The notes under the pieces: generated by a model
Databases searched by the model: none
What the model was told of the DNA's origin: nothing
What the model saw: only the letters and a program-made list of their open reading frames with translations
Assembly (NCBI GenBank): GCA_013400975.1
Contig: WBMZ01000345.1
Coordinates: forward strand, 310,001-374,000
Direction: 5' to 3'
Length of the DNA: 64,000 nt
DNA from: Atrichornis clamosus
Lineage: Eukaryota > Chordata > Aves > Passeriformes > Menuridae
Position numbers and translations under genes: made by a program
Part shown: positions 54,501-62,838 of the stretch, in pieces
How positions within the stretch are numbered: the first letter of the stretch is position 1
How the letters are laid out: every line of letters begins with the position of its first letter

Positions 54501-56926
54501 GTGAGAGAAACAANCGGCCAAAGAAGAGAGGAGTGAGAATAGGTGAGAGAAACAACTCTGCAGGCACCAAGGTCAGTGAAGAAGGAGGGGGAGGAGGTGC
54601 TGCAGGTGCCAGAGATCTGCCTGCAGCCTGTGGAGAAGACCACGGTGAGGCAGCTGGGGCCCTGCAGCCACAGAGGTCCATGGGGGAGTAGAGATCCACC
54701 TGCAGCCCATGGAGGACCCCATGCCAGAGTAGGTGGATGCCCAAAGAAAGCTGTGACTCCACTGAATGCTCATGCTGGAGCAGGTCCCCAGCAAGACCTG
54801 TGCACCCATGGAGAAGAGCCCACTCTGGAACAGGTTTACTGGCAGGTTCATGACCTCGTGGGGGATCCATGCTGGAGCAGTCTGTGCCTGAAGGACTGCG
54901 TCTCGTGAAAAGGACCCATGGTGGAACAGTTAGTGAAGAATTGTAGACCATAGGAAGAAAACACATTGGAGAAGCCCATGGAGGACTGTTGCCCATGGGA
55001 AGGGGTTCATCCTCCCCATGAAAAGGAAGGAGTGGCAGAGACAACATATGATGAGCTGACCACAGCCCTCATTCTCTGTTGCTCTCCTGCAGGGAAGCGG
55101 TAGAGAACTGGAAACAAAGTTAATACTGGGAAAAAAGTGGAAGGAGTGGGGGGAAGGTGTTCAGAAGATTCCATTTTATTTCTCATTACCCCATTCTGAT
55201 TTGACTGGTAATGAACTATATTAATTTCACGGCTCTGTTCTCATGATGGTAACTGGTGAGTGCTCTCTCCGTGTCCTTATCTCAACCCAGGAGTCTTTTG
55301 CTATATTTTCTCTCCCCTGTCCAGCTGACGTGGGGAGTCACAGAGCAGCTTTGGTGGGCAACTGGTGTCCAGCCAGGGTAAAACCACCACAATGAAGAAT
55401 AACTTTTCTTCCAGGAAATAATATACAATAGCAAAGACAATGTGTTTTCCTGAAGATAAATACTGACATCATAAGCTACTATATATGCAAATACTAAAAG
55501 CCACCAGTTATCTGCTGATCAGTTCTCTGCTTATAGACCTCTTTGGAGTTCTTCATGGAAGTAAAGGAATTGCAGATTGCATTATTTGATGAAAACAAAA
55601 AAGAGTACTTAGTCTTTTTCTGGAGAATAGGGGAAACATTGAATCTTACCCAAAGAGGTTTGAAGAGGTTTGACAGTTCATAAAAGCAAGAAATTAACAA
55701 CAGCAACAAATCTAGAAGACTCTGTTAGAAGGCTTCAGTAATGATGTGGCAGGATAATGTATGTAGGAAAAAGATACACGATCTGGGACTGGATCCCAAT
55801 CTCATCCCATGAAAGACAGTTTGGTACACAGATGTCAATGTGCACACACACTGAGGCATCTACAGAATTAGCATGGGTTATGTCCAATCACAGTGACAAG
55901 ACTATGAAAGGTACACCAGGTGTATCTGCCTGAAAAACTTGCAACAGAGCACTGCACAAAGAAAGCTTTTCTTTATTTTTAGTAACTTTAAAGTGGAAAT
56001 GAGGCACGCATTTGGAAACTTGATGAGAGAACAATTAACAGTAACATCAGTTTGCCTACTCCAAGCTCTAGGCCTCAAGGAAAAACAATACAAATAATAA
56101 ATTCCTTGACTATTTAATTTTCTAACCAAAGATGGCTAGGTAAACAAAATTCATTAAAACAAACAAGTTAACAGAAAAAACATAATTTTCTATTTTTATG
56201 TTAACCATCTGAGCTAAAGGTGGTGGCAGCCACAAATTCTGAACTCTGAATTAGAGCATGAGCCATGATTGCGGCTGGGTGAATCGGGTAGGAAACCATG
56301 GAAAGTGATACTATCCCCTTATGACCTTTTTATTTTTGGCTGGAGAAGTGATTTTCTTGGGTCACTAACTGTATTTAACTGGCATCTTTGCCAAAACACA
56401 AACAGATCTTTACCTCCAAGGCCCAACACGTTTGGCGGCTTGTTCTTGTTTTTTCCTTTAAACTAAAGGCCAAAATAACACGATTTTAATAGTAAAACAT
56501 GATTAAAAAGGAGGATCGGCACAGACAAAAAGGACCGTCGTCGTCCATCAAAGCTTCAGCAGTCCCGCCCGCCGTGCGATCCCGGGCGCGCACCGTCTAA
56601 AGCGCTGCCCGGGGCAGACGCCGCTTTTAACGCGGCCGAGGAGGGGGAGAGGAGGGACCACCTCGGGAACTGAAACAAAGCGACCCCGAGCATCAGGCGC
56701 TGCGGGATCAGCGCTCACGGCGCTGCACAAAGCAAAGCCCAACTTTTGGCTGAGCGGGCCCTCAGGAGAAGCCCGGCGAACGGAGCCGGTCCCAAGCACT
56801 CACGGGTGCCCGCGGCCCCCGCAGCCCCGCGGGCTTCACTCGCCGCCCGCCCCGCCGCCGGCTCGGGCCCGCGTGCCCACCTTGGCTACCGAAGAGGCTC
56901 CACAGCTTGGCGAAGATCAGGCCCAT
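42478..56926 (-). CDS. ARL5B: ARL5B, ADP-ribosylation factor-like GTPase 5B (complete, six coding exons)
   Basis: The gene encodes a small Arf-family GTPase that, in other vertebrates, acts at the trans-Golgi and helps recruit the GARP tether for endosome-to-Golgi transport. Joining 56881-56926, 49230-49290, 47943-48090, 46282-46365, 44440-44591 and 42478-42526 on the minus strand gives 179 codons and a TAG stop, the length I recall for human ARL5B. Visible motifs are Gly2 for myristoylation, the P-loop GLDNAGKT (residues 23-30), Thr47 in switch I, WDIGGQE (65-71), NKQD (125-128) and CAL (158-160). The start ATG has G at -3 and +4. ARL5B is chosen over the paralogue ARL5A because of [12 protein letters not shown] at the start, VVKNTHF at 56-62 and TSRIGVR at the end. 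Compared with the human protein as I remember it, residues 13-14 are GS (not CN), residue 99 is Ser and residue 144 is Ala. All internal introns are GT-AG. Confidence 0.97.
44440..44591 (-). CDS. ARL5B: ARL5B coding exon 5 (NKQD guanine-binding motif)
   Basis: The exon encodes residues 114-163 plus two bases of Gly164: [18 protein letters not shown], then the segment through CCALTGE. It holds the NKQD guanine-specificity motif and the CAL motif. The acceptor is TTCTAG and the donor GTAAAT. Confidence 0.97.
46282..46365 (-). CDS. ARL5B: ARL5B coding exon 4
   Basis: This 84-base, 28-codon exon encodes residues 86-113, from [14 protein letters not shown] to YRMLAHE. The acceptor is CCCTAG and the donor GTATGG. 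Its length is a multiple of three, so skipping it would keep the frame but remove a core strand and helix of the G domain. Confidence 0.97.
46892..46908 (+). repeat. (TA)n microsatellite in ARL5B intron 3
   Basis: About eight TA units between ARL5B exons 3 and 4. Confidence 0.85.
47943..48090 (-). CDS. ARL5B: ARL5B coding exon 3 (switch I and switch II)
   Basis: This 148-base exon encodes residues 36-85, including switch I (HTSPTIG), the interswitch [10 protein letters not shown] and switch II WDIGGQE. It ends after NTYYSNTE with donor GTATGA. The acceptor is CCTTCAG. The frame is kept across both junctions. Confidence 0.97.
49230..49290 (-). CDS. ARL5B: ARL5B coding exon 2 (P-loop)
   Basis: The exon completes Glu16 and encodes [19 protein letters not shown], with two bases of Phe36. 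The acceptor is TATGCAG and the donor is GTAAGT. The acceptor is odd in that a run of 15 T lies upstream and an AT dinucleotide tract separates it from the AG. Confidence 0.97.
49790..50240 (-). mobile_element. CR1 non-LTR retrotransposon, 5'-truncated, in ARL5B intron 1
   Basis: Read on the minus strand this is the 3' end of a bird CR1: a stretch with 'cacctggggtactgtgtccagt', 'ggctgcccagggaggctg' and the terminal ATTCTAT.ATTCTGTG repeat at 49791-49806. It covers the last part of ORF2 and the 3' UTR. Open frames of 124 and 74 codons across it are decayed remnants or chance. It is in the same orientation as ARL5B. Confidence 0.93.
52210..52310. repeat. Direct duplication around a single-N gap (assembly artefact)
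   Basis: 52210-52257 and 52259-52310 are near-identical copies with N at 52258. They differ by one base and a four-base AAGA indel. It lies in ARL5B intron 1. Confidence 0.9.
54275..55391 (+). mobile_element. Solo LTR of an avian endogenous retrovirus (about 1.1 kb), in ARL5B intron 1
   Basis: The element begins TGTATTGGGTTTGCATGG and ends AACCACCACA, the TG...CA termini of an LTR. It is flanked by ATCAA (54270-54274) and ATGAA (55392-55396), a 5-bp target duplication with one mismatch, as expected for ERVL-like integration. The GC-rich middle with repeated 'ccatg..gag' phrases resembles long LTRs known in passerines; the family name needs a library search. No gag, pol or env is present. The 215-codon open frame inside is not a gene. 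A single-N gap with duplicated flanks (54473-54555) lies within it, so the true length is probably about 42 bp less. Confidence 0.82.
54473..54555. repeat. Direct duplication around a single-N gap (assembly artefact)
   Basis: 54473-54513 and 54515-54555 are 41-bp copies differing at one base, with N at 54514. It lies inside the solo LTR. Confidence 0.9.
56881..56926 (-). CDS. ARL5B: ARL5B coding exon 1
   Basis: This exon encodes [15 protein letters not shown] plus the first base of codon 16. The donor reads CAAG then GTGGGC. It carries the myristoylation glycine and the amphipathic N-terminal helix that attaches Arf-like proteins to membrane. It sits in the CpG island, so its codons are GC-rich, unlike the AT-rich later exons. 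Confidence 0.95.
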
Positions 56927-57215
56927 GCCTGGCCCCGGCTTCCCGCCGAGCGCCCGGGGCACCCCGAGCTCAACCAAGCGACAGCTCCCCCAGCTCCCTT
57001 CACGGAGGGTCCTGCAGCGGCCCCCCGGCAGCACCGAGTGCGAGGGAGCGGAGGGGGCGGACACGCGGCGCCGCCCCGCCCCCGCCAACGGCCGCACAGC
57101 ACCGCCCCCGCGCCGGCACGGCCAGCGCGCGTCACTGCGGCGTCAGCGCGAGGGGCGGGGGCAGCGTCTGTGGGGGGCGAGTTCAGAGGAGACCCCAGGG
57201 CTGGTGGAGAGCCCA

Positions 57216-57238
57216 GGGAGAGGGGGTCGGGAGGAGGG
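57216..57238 (+). promoter_or_regulatory. G-quadruplex-type motif in the shared promoter
   Basis: Four runs of at least three G (57216-57218, 57222-57226, 57229-57231, 57236-57238) are separated by 3, 2 and 4 bases, which meets the usual G3 N1-7 pattern. Folding is not shown by the sequence. Confidence 0.5.
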
Positions 57239-57265
57239 AGCCGCAAAGGAGGGAGCCGCAAAGGA
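57236..57265 (+). repeat. 15-bp direct tandem duplication in the promoter
   Basis: GGGAGCCGCAAAGGA occurs twice back to back, directly after the G-rich motif. Confidence 0.85.
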
Positions 57266-57699
57266 AGGGTGCCGCGGGGTGCTCCTGTCCCCCACCCTGG
57301 TGGTCAGTGCTGGAGTGGGAGACGCTGGCAGTGCTCGTTTCCCGTCTCCGCGTCCGTCAGCCGGGCGGGCGGTGCTGTGGCCTGTCCACGGCCTCTGCCG
57401 GTCAGGAGGGTTGTGGGTTTCAAGGCAGGCAGTTCTCTTGTGGGTAGTAAAGTCTGTGAAAGCAGCGGGCTCGCTTTCAGGGCTGTACTACAGGTTCCTG
57501 CATATTGAGCTCTTGCGTGAGTACCCGGGTTTTCCTCAGCAGCACCCTGGGGCGGATCAGTAAGTGAGCACGAACCCGGCTCCGCACTAGCGAGCACTTA
57601 GGCGCAGAAGGGTAGAACTGCTAAACCTGTCATTTTAATCCACTCGGCAGAATTTCAGAAAAGAAAAAAAAAAGAACACGTGAAAAAGAAGCGATGTCA

Positions 57700-57887
57700 G
57701 CAACGTCTTGTCCAACTAGCTCTGGCGCCCCGCGGGCTCTGCTGCCGCCCTTCCCGTGCCCTGGCAGGGTGGGAGTACAGCGGCTGCCGCCGCTCTCGCC
57801 GCGGCGTGCCCGGCTGCCATGGTGACAGCGCACAGGCGGCACTTCCTGCTGCCGCCCCGGAGGAGGCGGGGCGGGCGCGCCGCGGCG
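57700..57887 (+). other. NSUN6: Probable NSUN6 first exon (mostly or fully non-coding)
   Basis: A good donor, GTAGGT, lies at 57888-57893 inside the CpG island and is the natural partner for the acceptor at 61858. The 5' boundary is not known; 57700 is a rough guess. The inferred exon includes an ATG at 57819 that opens a short upstream ORF (see findings). Confidence 0.5.
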
Positions 57888-59363
57888 GTAGGTGTGGGCT
57901 GGGCGGCGGTGCGGGTGGGCCTGTGGCGGGTCGAGGCTGCGTGCCGCCGCGGGAGGGTCGGGCCCGGCATCTGCGTGCTCCGCCCTTCTCGTGTCGTCCC
58001 GGGTCTGGCCCGGGCCCGTGTCTCGCCCGGTGTCCGTCGGGGCTGAGGTGCGGGGCCTCGGGGAGGCTGCGAATAGCTGCGTGTCCCGTCTCTTTTCCCC
58101 TCCCTCCGTTTTTTCCCGCTCCTTGGTGTTTTCAGTAATAGGCGGACGGGGAAATGAGGAAGCCTCAAATTTCGCTCCCCACAGCAGTGAGCCGACTGTC
58201 GTTTTCCTTGTGTGGGAAGGGGTGAGGAAGGGGAGTTTAATAGTCTACTCGGCATCTCTGGTGCTGGCTGCGTTTGACAGCTTGCGGTGTTGATGTGCGT
58301 AGTTAGATCAAAGCCTTGGTCCGGCATCGCATTCCCCACTGCAGTTCTCCACAGAGGCACATGAAAATCCGTGAGGAAGTGGTTAATAGGGAGGGGATGC
58401 TTCCTCAGTGGCTTTCTTCTGAAGTCTGTCAGGCCTTTCCTGGGGTGAGGTGGACGACACAGCAGGTCTGGGGAAAAAAAGATACCTCTCGCAGGTATCG
58501 AACCTGTCTTCTGATGCACGTTTGAAATCTGACTCTTGTAAGGGCACTAGGCTCTCTCCCACATCAGCCTGGCTTCCTGCCGTGTCTGAACTAACAGGCT
58601 TCTATCCTGTCCTACCTCAACTGTGTTCTCCAGGCTGGAAGATTGCAAACTGTTTAGTCTTTGCCTGTTGGAAAGCAATTCCCTATGTATCGTAACCACC
58701 TTTTCCTTTTTTTCTAAGTTACATTTCATCTTTTCTGAGATAATATCCACGGAAAGGGCATGTATATGCTGCTGAAGGTTATGTGGGTGTGCTCTGAACC
58801 TCCAGTTCTGTGGTTTTGACATTTCCAGGCAGCTTACAGCGGCTTTGTTCTTTAGATGGCTCCTTTTAACAGAGGAATTGCTTTTCATTTGTGTATTGTT
58901 CCTGATCTAAACTCATCTGGTATTTGTCATTTGAATGCATGTGTTGAGTGCACATACCTTACAGTTCCTGTGACAGAGGAGCTGTTCTGCAGACACATTT
59001 CATACCAAGTCCTATGAACTCGTCACCGTCAAGTCTTAACTAATCCTATTTCGCATTCTATGACTTCCTGCAGTGTTCATTAGCTGTGGTTAAAAGCAAA
59101 GATGTGGCATCACGCTGTGTGAATCTACCCATTTTTGCTGGGAGAAACGAAATCCCCTTGGTTTTATAGTTTTTCCATTAGCCATCAGTATATTGCAGGC
59201 ACTGTAATATACTTCGCATCCTGTTTAGAAGGATAATGGTTTCTAACACAGTATAACTTTTTTTTTTTGGTATGAAATTTCAAACTATAGAGATTCTGCA
59301 TTATTTCTTGACATAGGCGTCATTAATTTGTATCATGGGACTAGATTCCTTTTTATAACACCT

Positions 59364-59870
59364 TGTCCTGATTTAGGCTGCAATAGAGTAAATTTCTTCT
59401 CAGTAGCTGGTACAGTGCTGTGTTTTGGATTCAGTGTGAAAATGATGTTGGTTACACGCTTTTGGTTGTTGCTGAGTCGTGTTTATCCGAAGTCAAGGAC
59501 CTTTTTGTGTCTCATGCTCTGCTGGTGAGGAGGCACACAGAAAAGCTGGGAGGGAGCACAACTGGAACAGGTGACCTAGACTGGCCAAAGGGATATTCCA
59601 CACCATAAAACATCATGCCCAGAATATAAAGCGGGGGAATTACCTGGAAGGGTGGCCGTTTGGGGAGGGGGTCTAGCATCAGTCAGCATGTGGTGAGCAG
59701 TTGTATTGTGCATTACTTGTCTTTCCTTCATTATGATTTTTATTGTATTTTACTTTGTTTCAATTACTAAACTCATCTCAACCTACAAGTTATACTTTGG
59801 ATTCTCCTCCCTATTCCACGAGACTGTGGCTGTGTGGTACTTAGTTGCTAGCTGGGCTTAAACCACAACA
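59364..59870 (+). mobile_element. Solo LTR of an avian endogenous retrovirus (507 bp), in NSUN6 intron 1
   Basis: The element starts TGTCCTGATTTAGGC and ends AAACCACAACA. It is flanked by CACCT (59359-59363) and CACAT (59871-59875), a 5-bp target duplication with one mismatch. It carries a TATA box (TATAAA at 59625-59630) and a 'tggccaaagggatattcca' block I recognise from abundant songbird LTRs. It shares the terminal pattern TGT...AACCACNACA with the LTR at 54275 but is otherwise different. It sits in the sense direction of NSUN6. No internal retroviral genes are present. Confidence 0.85.
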
Positions 59871-61858
59871 CACATTAGGGAGCTTCATTGCAGTTCTGTC
59901 CTTTGTGTGTGGTGTTTTTCATCAAAAGTTCCAGGTTTGGGCCACCTACTGGCTCATGTTTCATGGTAGCACTAAGTCACATTTTAAAAATGAGATTGAT
60001 CCAGGTCCTGTTGCCAACATGCTGTCAGATCAGTGGTTAGTTTTCTGGAAGAAGTAACTGTAATTATGATATCGTCTCAATCATTCTGTGATATTCTCTG
60101 GCCATCATTAAATAACTCATTTAACTCATAAAAAAGATACCTTCATAATGTCAATACTGAAGACACATGTAGGGCTTACAAACACCAATTTTCAAATGTC
60201 TGCTTAATTACTTTGAGGATTCCAATTCTTAAAAAAATTAACAAGTGTGGGATTTTTTTAAAAGCTACTTTATTATGCTTCTGAAGAAAAAACCTTGCAA
60301 ATGTGAGCCATATGGGGATTTTTGGTGTTTTGAGTTTATTTCCTGTAATGTAGGCATCCTAGGACAACAGGAAATGTTGAAATATTAAAACTGAGCTTTG
60401 TTGATTTCAGTTGTATTAACAACTATTGTAGTACTATTAGATTTAGTGGAAATAGCAAGGTAAATTCTTTGGGGCATATTGTTAGATTGTAAGAAGTTCA
60501 TTAATTCAATTACGGTTTCTTTCAATAGCTGCTAATGTTGCAAATAAGGTGTTGAAACTCCTACCCATGAAACTGAAAATTACCTTTGGACTTAAAAGTA
60601 AGTCTAAATAAAACGACATTCTTCTAGCATTAAGACTTGAACCAGAAATATCAAAAATAAAAAAATACTTTTGGGGGATTTTTATGATAAAAGTGACAAA
60701 GAGCCTCTTATTCACATGAAGTGAATACCAAACATTCCGATCTATCTTATCTAAGTACATTTAATACAATGAAAATGTAGTATTTTAGTAGTCATCAAAA
60801 TTCCTGGTTATGAATGGAAAAAACTTAGAGTGATGTATTCTCTTTCCTTCCTTTTAAGTTTTTGTAAACAAATGCAGACTTTTAGGAAGTCTCAATTCAG
60901 ACTGAAGTGTGTATAATTTTTTAAAATACAAATAAGATAGGGGTGGGCAGATACAGTTTGGGAAGATAACTGTATTTTATTAGCTACAGAGGAAAATGGT
61001 AAAGAATAAAATCTCTATCAGGACTGAGCTACAATAAGACTTTATGGCTTTTCAAGAGGAATTAAAGCAACATCTTGAAATTTCCTGTACGTTTTAACCA
61101 TGTATTTTTTTCACCAGATAATTTGAAGATTTACAGTAGGGATCAGTAGAATTTCTGTTGCATTAATCCTTCACTATTCCTACAGGGAATTTAACAAACT
61201 TAAGTGAAAACTTATTTTGTGAAGTATATATGTAAAAAAATAATTGCTCACCGTCATACACGTGTTCCCCTGTTTTGGAGTTTGGATAGTTTGAACTGTG
61301 GAGGAAAACTGAGAAGTTAAGCTTGAGAAAAAGAAATCTGACAGGGAAAATTAAGGTTATCTCTGAAAATGAACAGATCTGATGATGGAATAGCATTCAA
61401 ATACAAAAGCTGGGATTGAGAAGAGTCAAAGCTAAATTCTATCAGGAGTCTTTGTGAGTGAATTCTAGAACCCTGAAATTTGTTCACCCCAGGGATAGCT
61501 AGGGGAACTTGAATGGGACAGGATTTAGAGGTGTTAATTCTTCTTTCACATTTCAAACACCAATGCAGTAGCCCCAGAAGGTTTGGCTTGGAAGGATGTG
61601 ACAGCAAAGAAAGCAGTAACCTCATTGTAAGGTGATTGCAAATGTTAAATATGCTAATGAACATATTCTGAGATCTAATTAAGAATATTGTTACAGTCAT
61701 ACCCTGACAAATATTTGGAAATTTGAGTGCAGTAAAATTGCATTATTAAAACAGAAGAATCAGAAACCACGGCTTAGTTTGTGGGTACATCTTACATTAC
61801 ATTTATAAACTTACAGAATATGATAAGAACCACTAAAGAAATACTTTGCTTATTTCAG

Positions 61859-61967
61859 TTCCTTACTGGCAGATTTTAAAAACTAAAGGAAGATGTCCTT
61901 TTTCCCTAAAATCTCTTTCCAACGTGAAGTGGAAGAGTATCTCACCAAAGTGTTCAGAAATAATGAG
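61859..61967 (+). CDS. NSUN6: NSUN6 exon with the start codon
   Basis: The acceptor TATTTCAG ends at 61858. The exon opens with 34 bases of 5' UTR, then ATG at 61893 (context GGAAGATGT, A at -3 with the count AAG before ATG) and 25 codons ending FRNNE, then donor GTATGT. A second possible acceptor (GGCAG, ending at 61871) would only shorten the 5' UTR. Confidence 0.9.
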
Positions 61968-62838
61968 GTATGTGACATAGTTACTACTAATCATCAGCAA
62001 ATAATCAATTTTTTGGTGTAACTTTAATACAGTAAATATAGTCCAGTCCTCTCACTAGACACAGAGTTTTGTATATAAAGTATTTTTATATTTAAAGTAT
62101 AAAATTAGTATTTATGCCCATTGCCTCAAAGTAACATACAAATTAAATTTAGCATTAATTGGTGAATTTAGTTTTCGATCCCACTTAAGAGTGATCACAG
62201 ATAAACAACCACTTATTAACCACTTATATTGACAAGAAATATTCCCTTGCCCCAGTGTAGAGCCAAAAATACTATAGACAATCTATTAATTCCTAATGCC
62301 AAGGATAAAAAAATTGCATTTTTACGTACATTTTTATCAGTATGAAAGTTACTAATTCATGGGTTTGAATCTACACTTCCATTTCCTTAGGACTGTTCTT
62401 TGTACATTATCACAGAGTTCTCTAATAGTTGCTTTGGTACTTGCTGCAGACTGTTTACAATGATTTTGCTAATACAGCTGTTTTTCCAAAAAGTATTTTT
62501 CAAGAAATTTATGAGGCTTCCAGTGGAATTGGGCTTCCAGACATAGACATTCCTCGCTATTGCACACCACAAAACCATATTCCTCAATTTCTATGGAATG
62601 TTTATTCAGTGGGGTTCTTTTGCATTGAGGGAGAGGCTGCTGTGTGAATCTCTTAATATAAAATCTCTTCTTTCACTTCCAGCTTATCACTGCTTTAGGT
62701 ACCCAGGAGGCAGAGAATAAATTTCAATCTCTGTTAAGTCATCTGTCTCATCCACCAGGTTTTACAACTGTAAGAGTTAATACCCACTTGGCCTCAGTGA
62801 AACATGTGAAAAAATTGCTGTGTGAAGAGATCCAGAAG
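61893..62838 (+). CDS. NSUN6: NSUN6, RNA cytosine-5 methyltransferase (5' part, residues 1-77)
   Basis: NSUN6 is a NOL1/NOP2/Sun-family methyltransferase that makes m5C, in mammals at C72 of tRNA-Cys and tRNA-Thr and in some mRNAs. Joining 61893-61967 and 62683-62838 gives 77 codons in one frame, starting MSFFPKISFQREVEEYL and continuing LITALGTQEAENKFQSLL to EEIQK. This matches the known vertebrate N-terminus closely, including LSHPP and FTTVRVNTHLASV. The piece precedes the PUA and catalytic domains, which must lie beyond 64,000. The gene is head-to-head with ARL5B, as in human. The donor of the second coding exon is GTTTGT, a weaker one than its neighbours. Confidence 0.95.
62683..62838 (+). 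CDS. NSUN6: NSUN6 second coding exon
   Basis: This 156-base, 52-codon exon encodes residues 26-77. The acceptor is CACTTCCAG and the donor GTTTGT. It is in phase 0 on both sides. Confidence 0.95.

Larger units (their letters stand above)
56550..58100. promoter_or_regulatory. CpG-island bidirectional promoter of ARL5B and NSUN6
   Basis: The base composition changes sharply from AT-rich to very GC- and CpG-rich over this stretch and back again. It spans ARL5B exon 1 (minus) and the likely NSUN6 exon 1 (plus), about 0.8-0.9 kb apart. No TATA box is evident, as usual for housekeeping island promoters. Motifs seen: CGTCA half-sites at 57130 and 57141, CACGTG at 57676-57681, an X-box-like palindrome at 57813-57826, and ACTTCCTG (ETS-like, reversed) at 57841-57848. 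Long open frames here on both strands are a side effect of low stop-codon density. Confidence 0.85.

Noticed and set aside
54400..55047. 215-codon minus-strand open frame
   Set aside because: It lies wholly inside the solo LTR and crosses the N-gap duplication; no domain is recognisable.
56746..57563. Overlapping 211-233 codon plus-strand frames in the CpG island
   Set aside because: Three frames are open at once because GC-rich DNA has few stops; the Ala/Arg/Pro/Gly composition is that of random CpG DNA, and the true coding segment here is ARL5B exon 1 on the other strand.
57716..58519. 267-codon minus-strand frame
   Set aside because: It covers the CpG island and the NSUN6 promoter antisense; composition is low-complexity and no homologue is recognised.
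58590..58690. Possible old CR1 piece (TTCTCCAGGCTGGAAGA...)
   Set aside because: Only a short phrase resembles CR1; the rest diverges too far to call by eye.
62429..62647. 72-codon frame between the two NSUN6 coding exons, considered as an extra exon
   Set aside because: It does not resemble any NSUN6 segment, and the flanking exons already join in frame to give the conserved protein.
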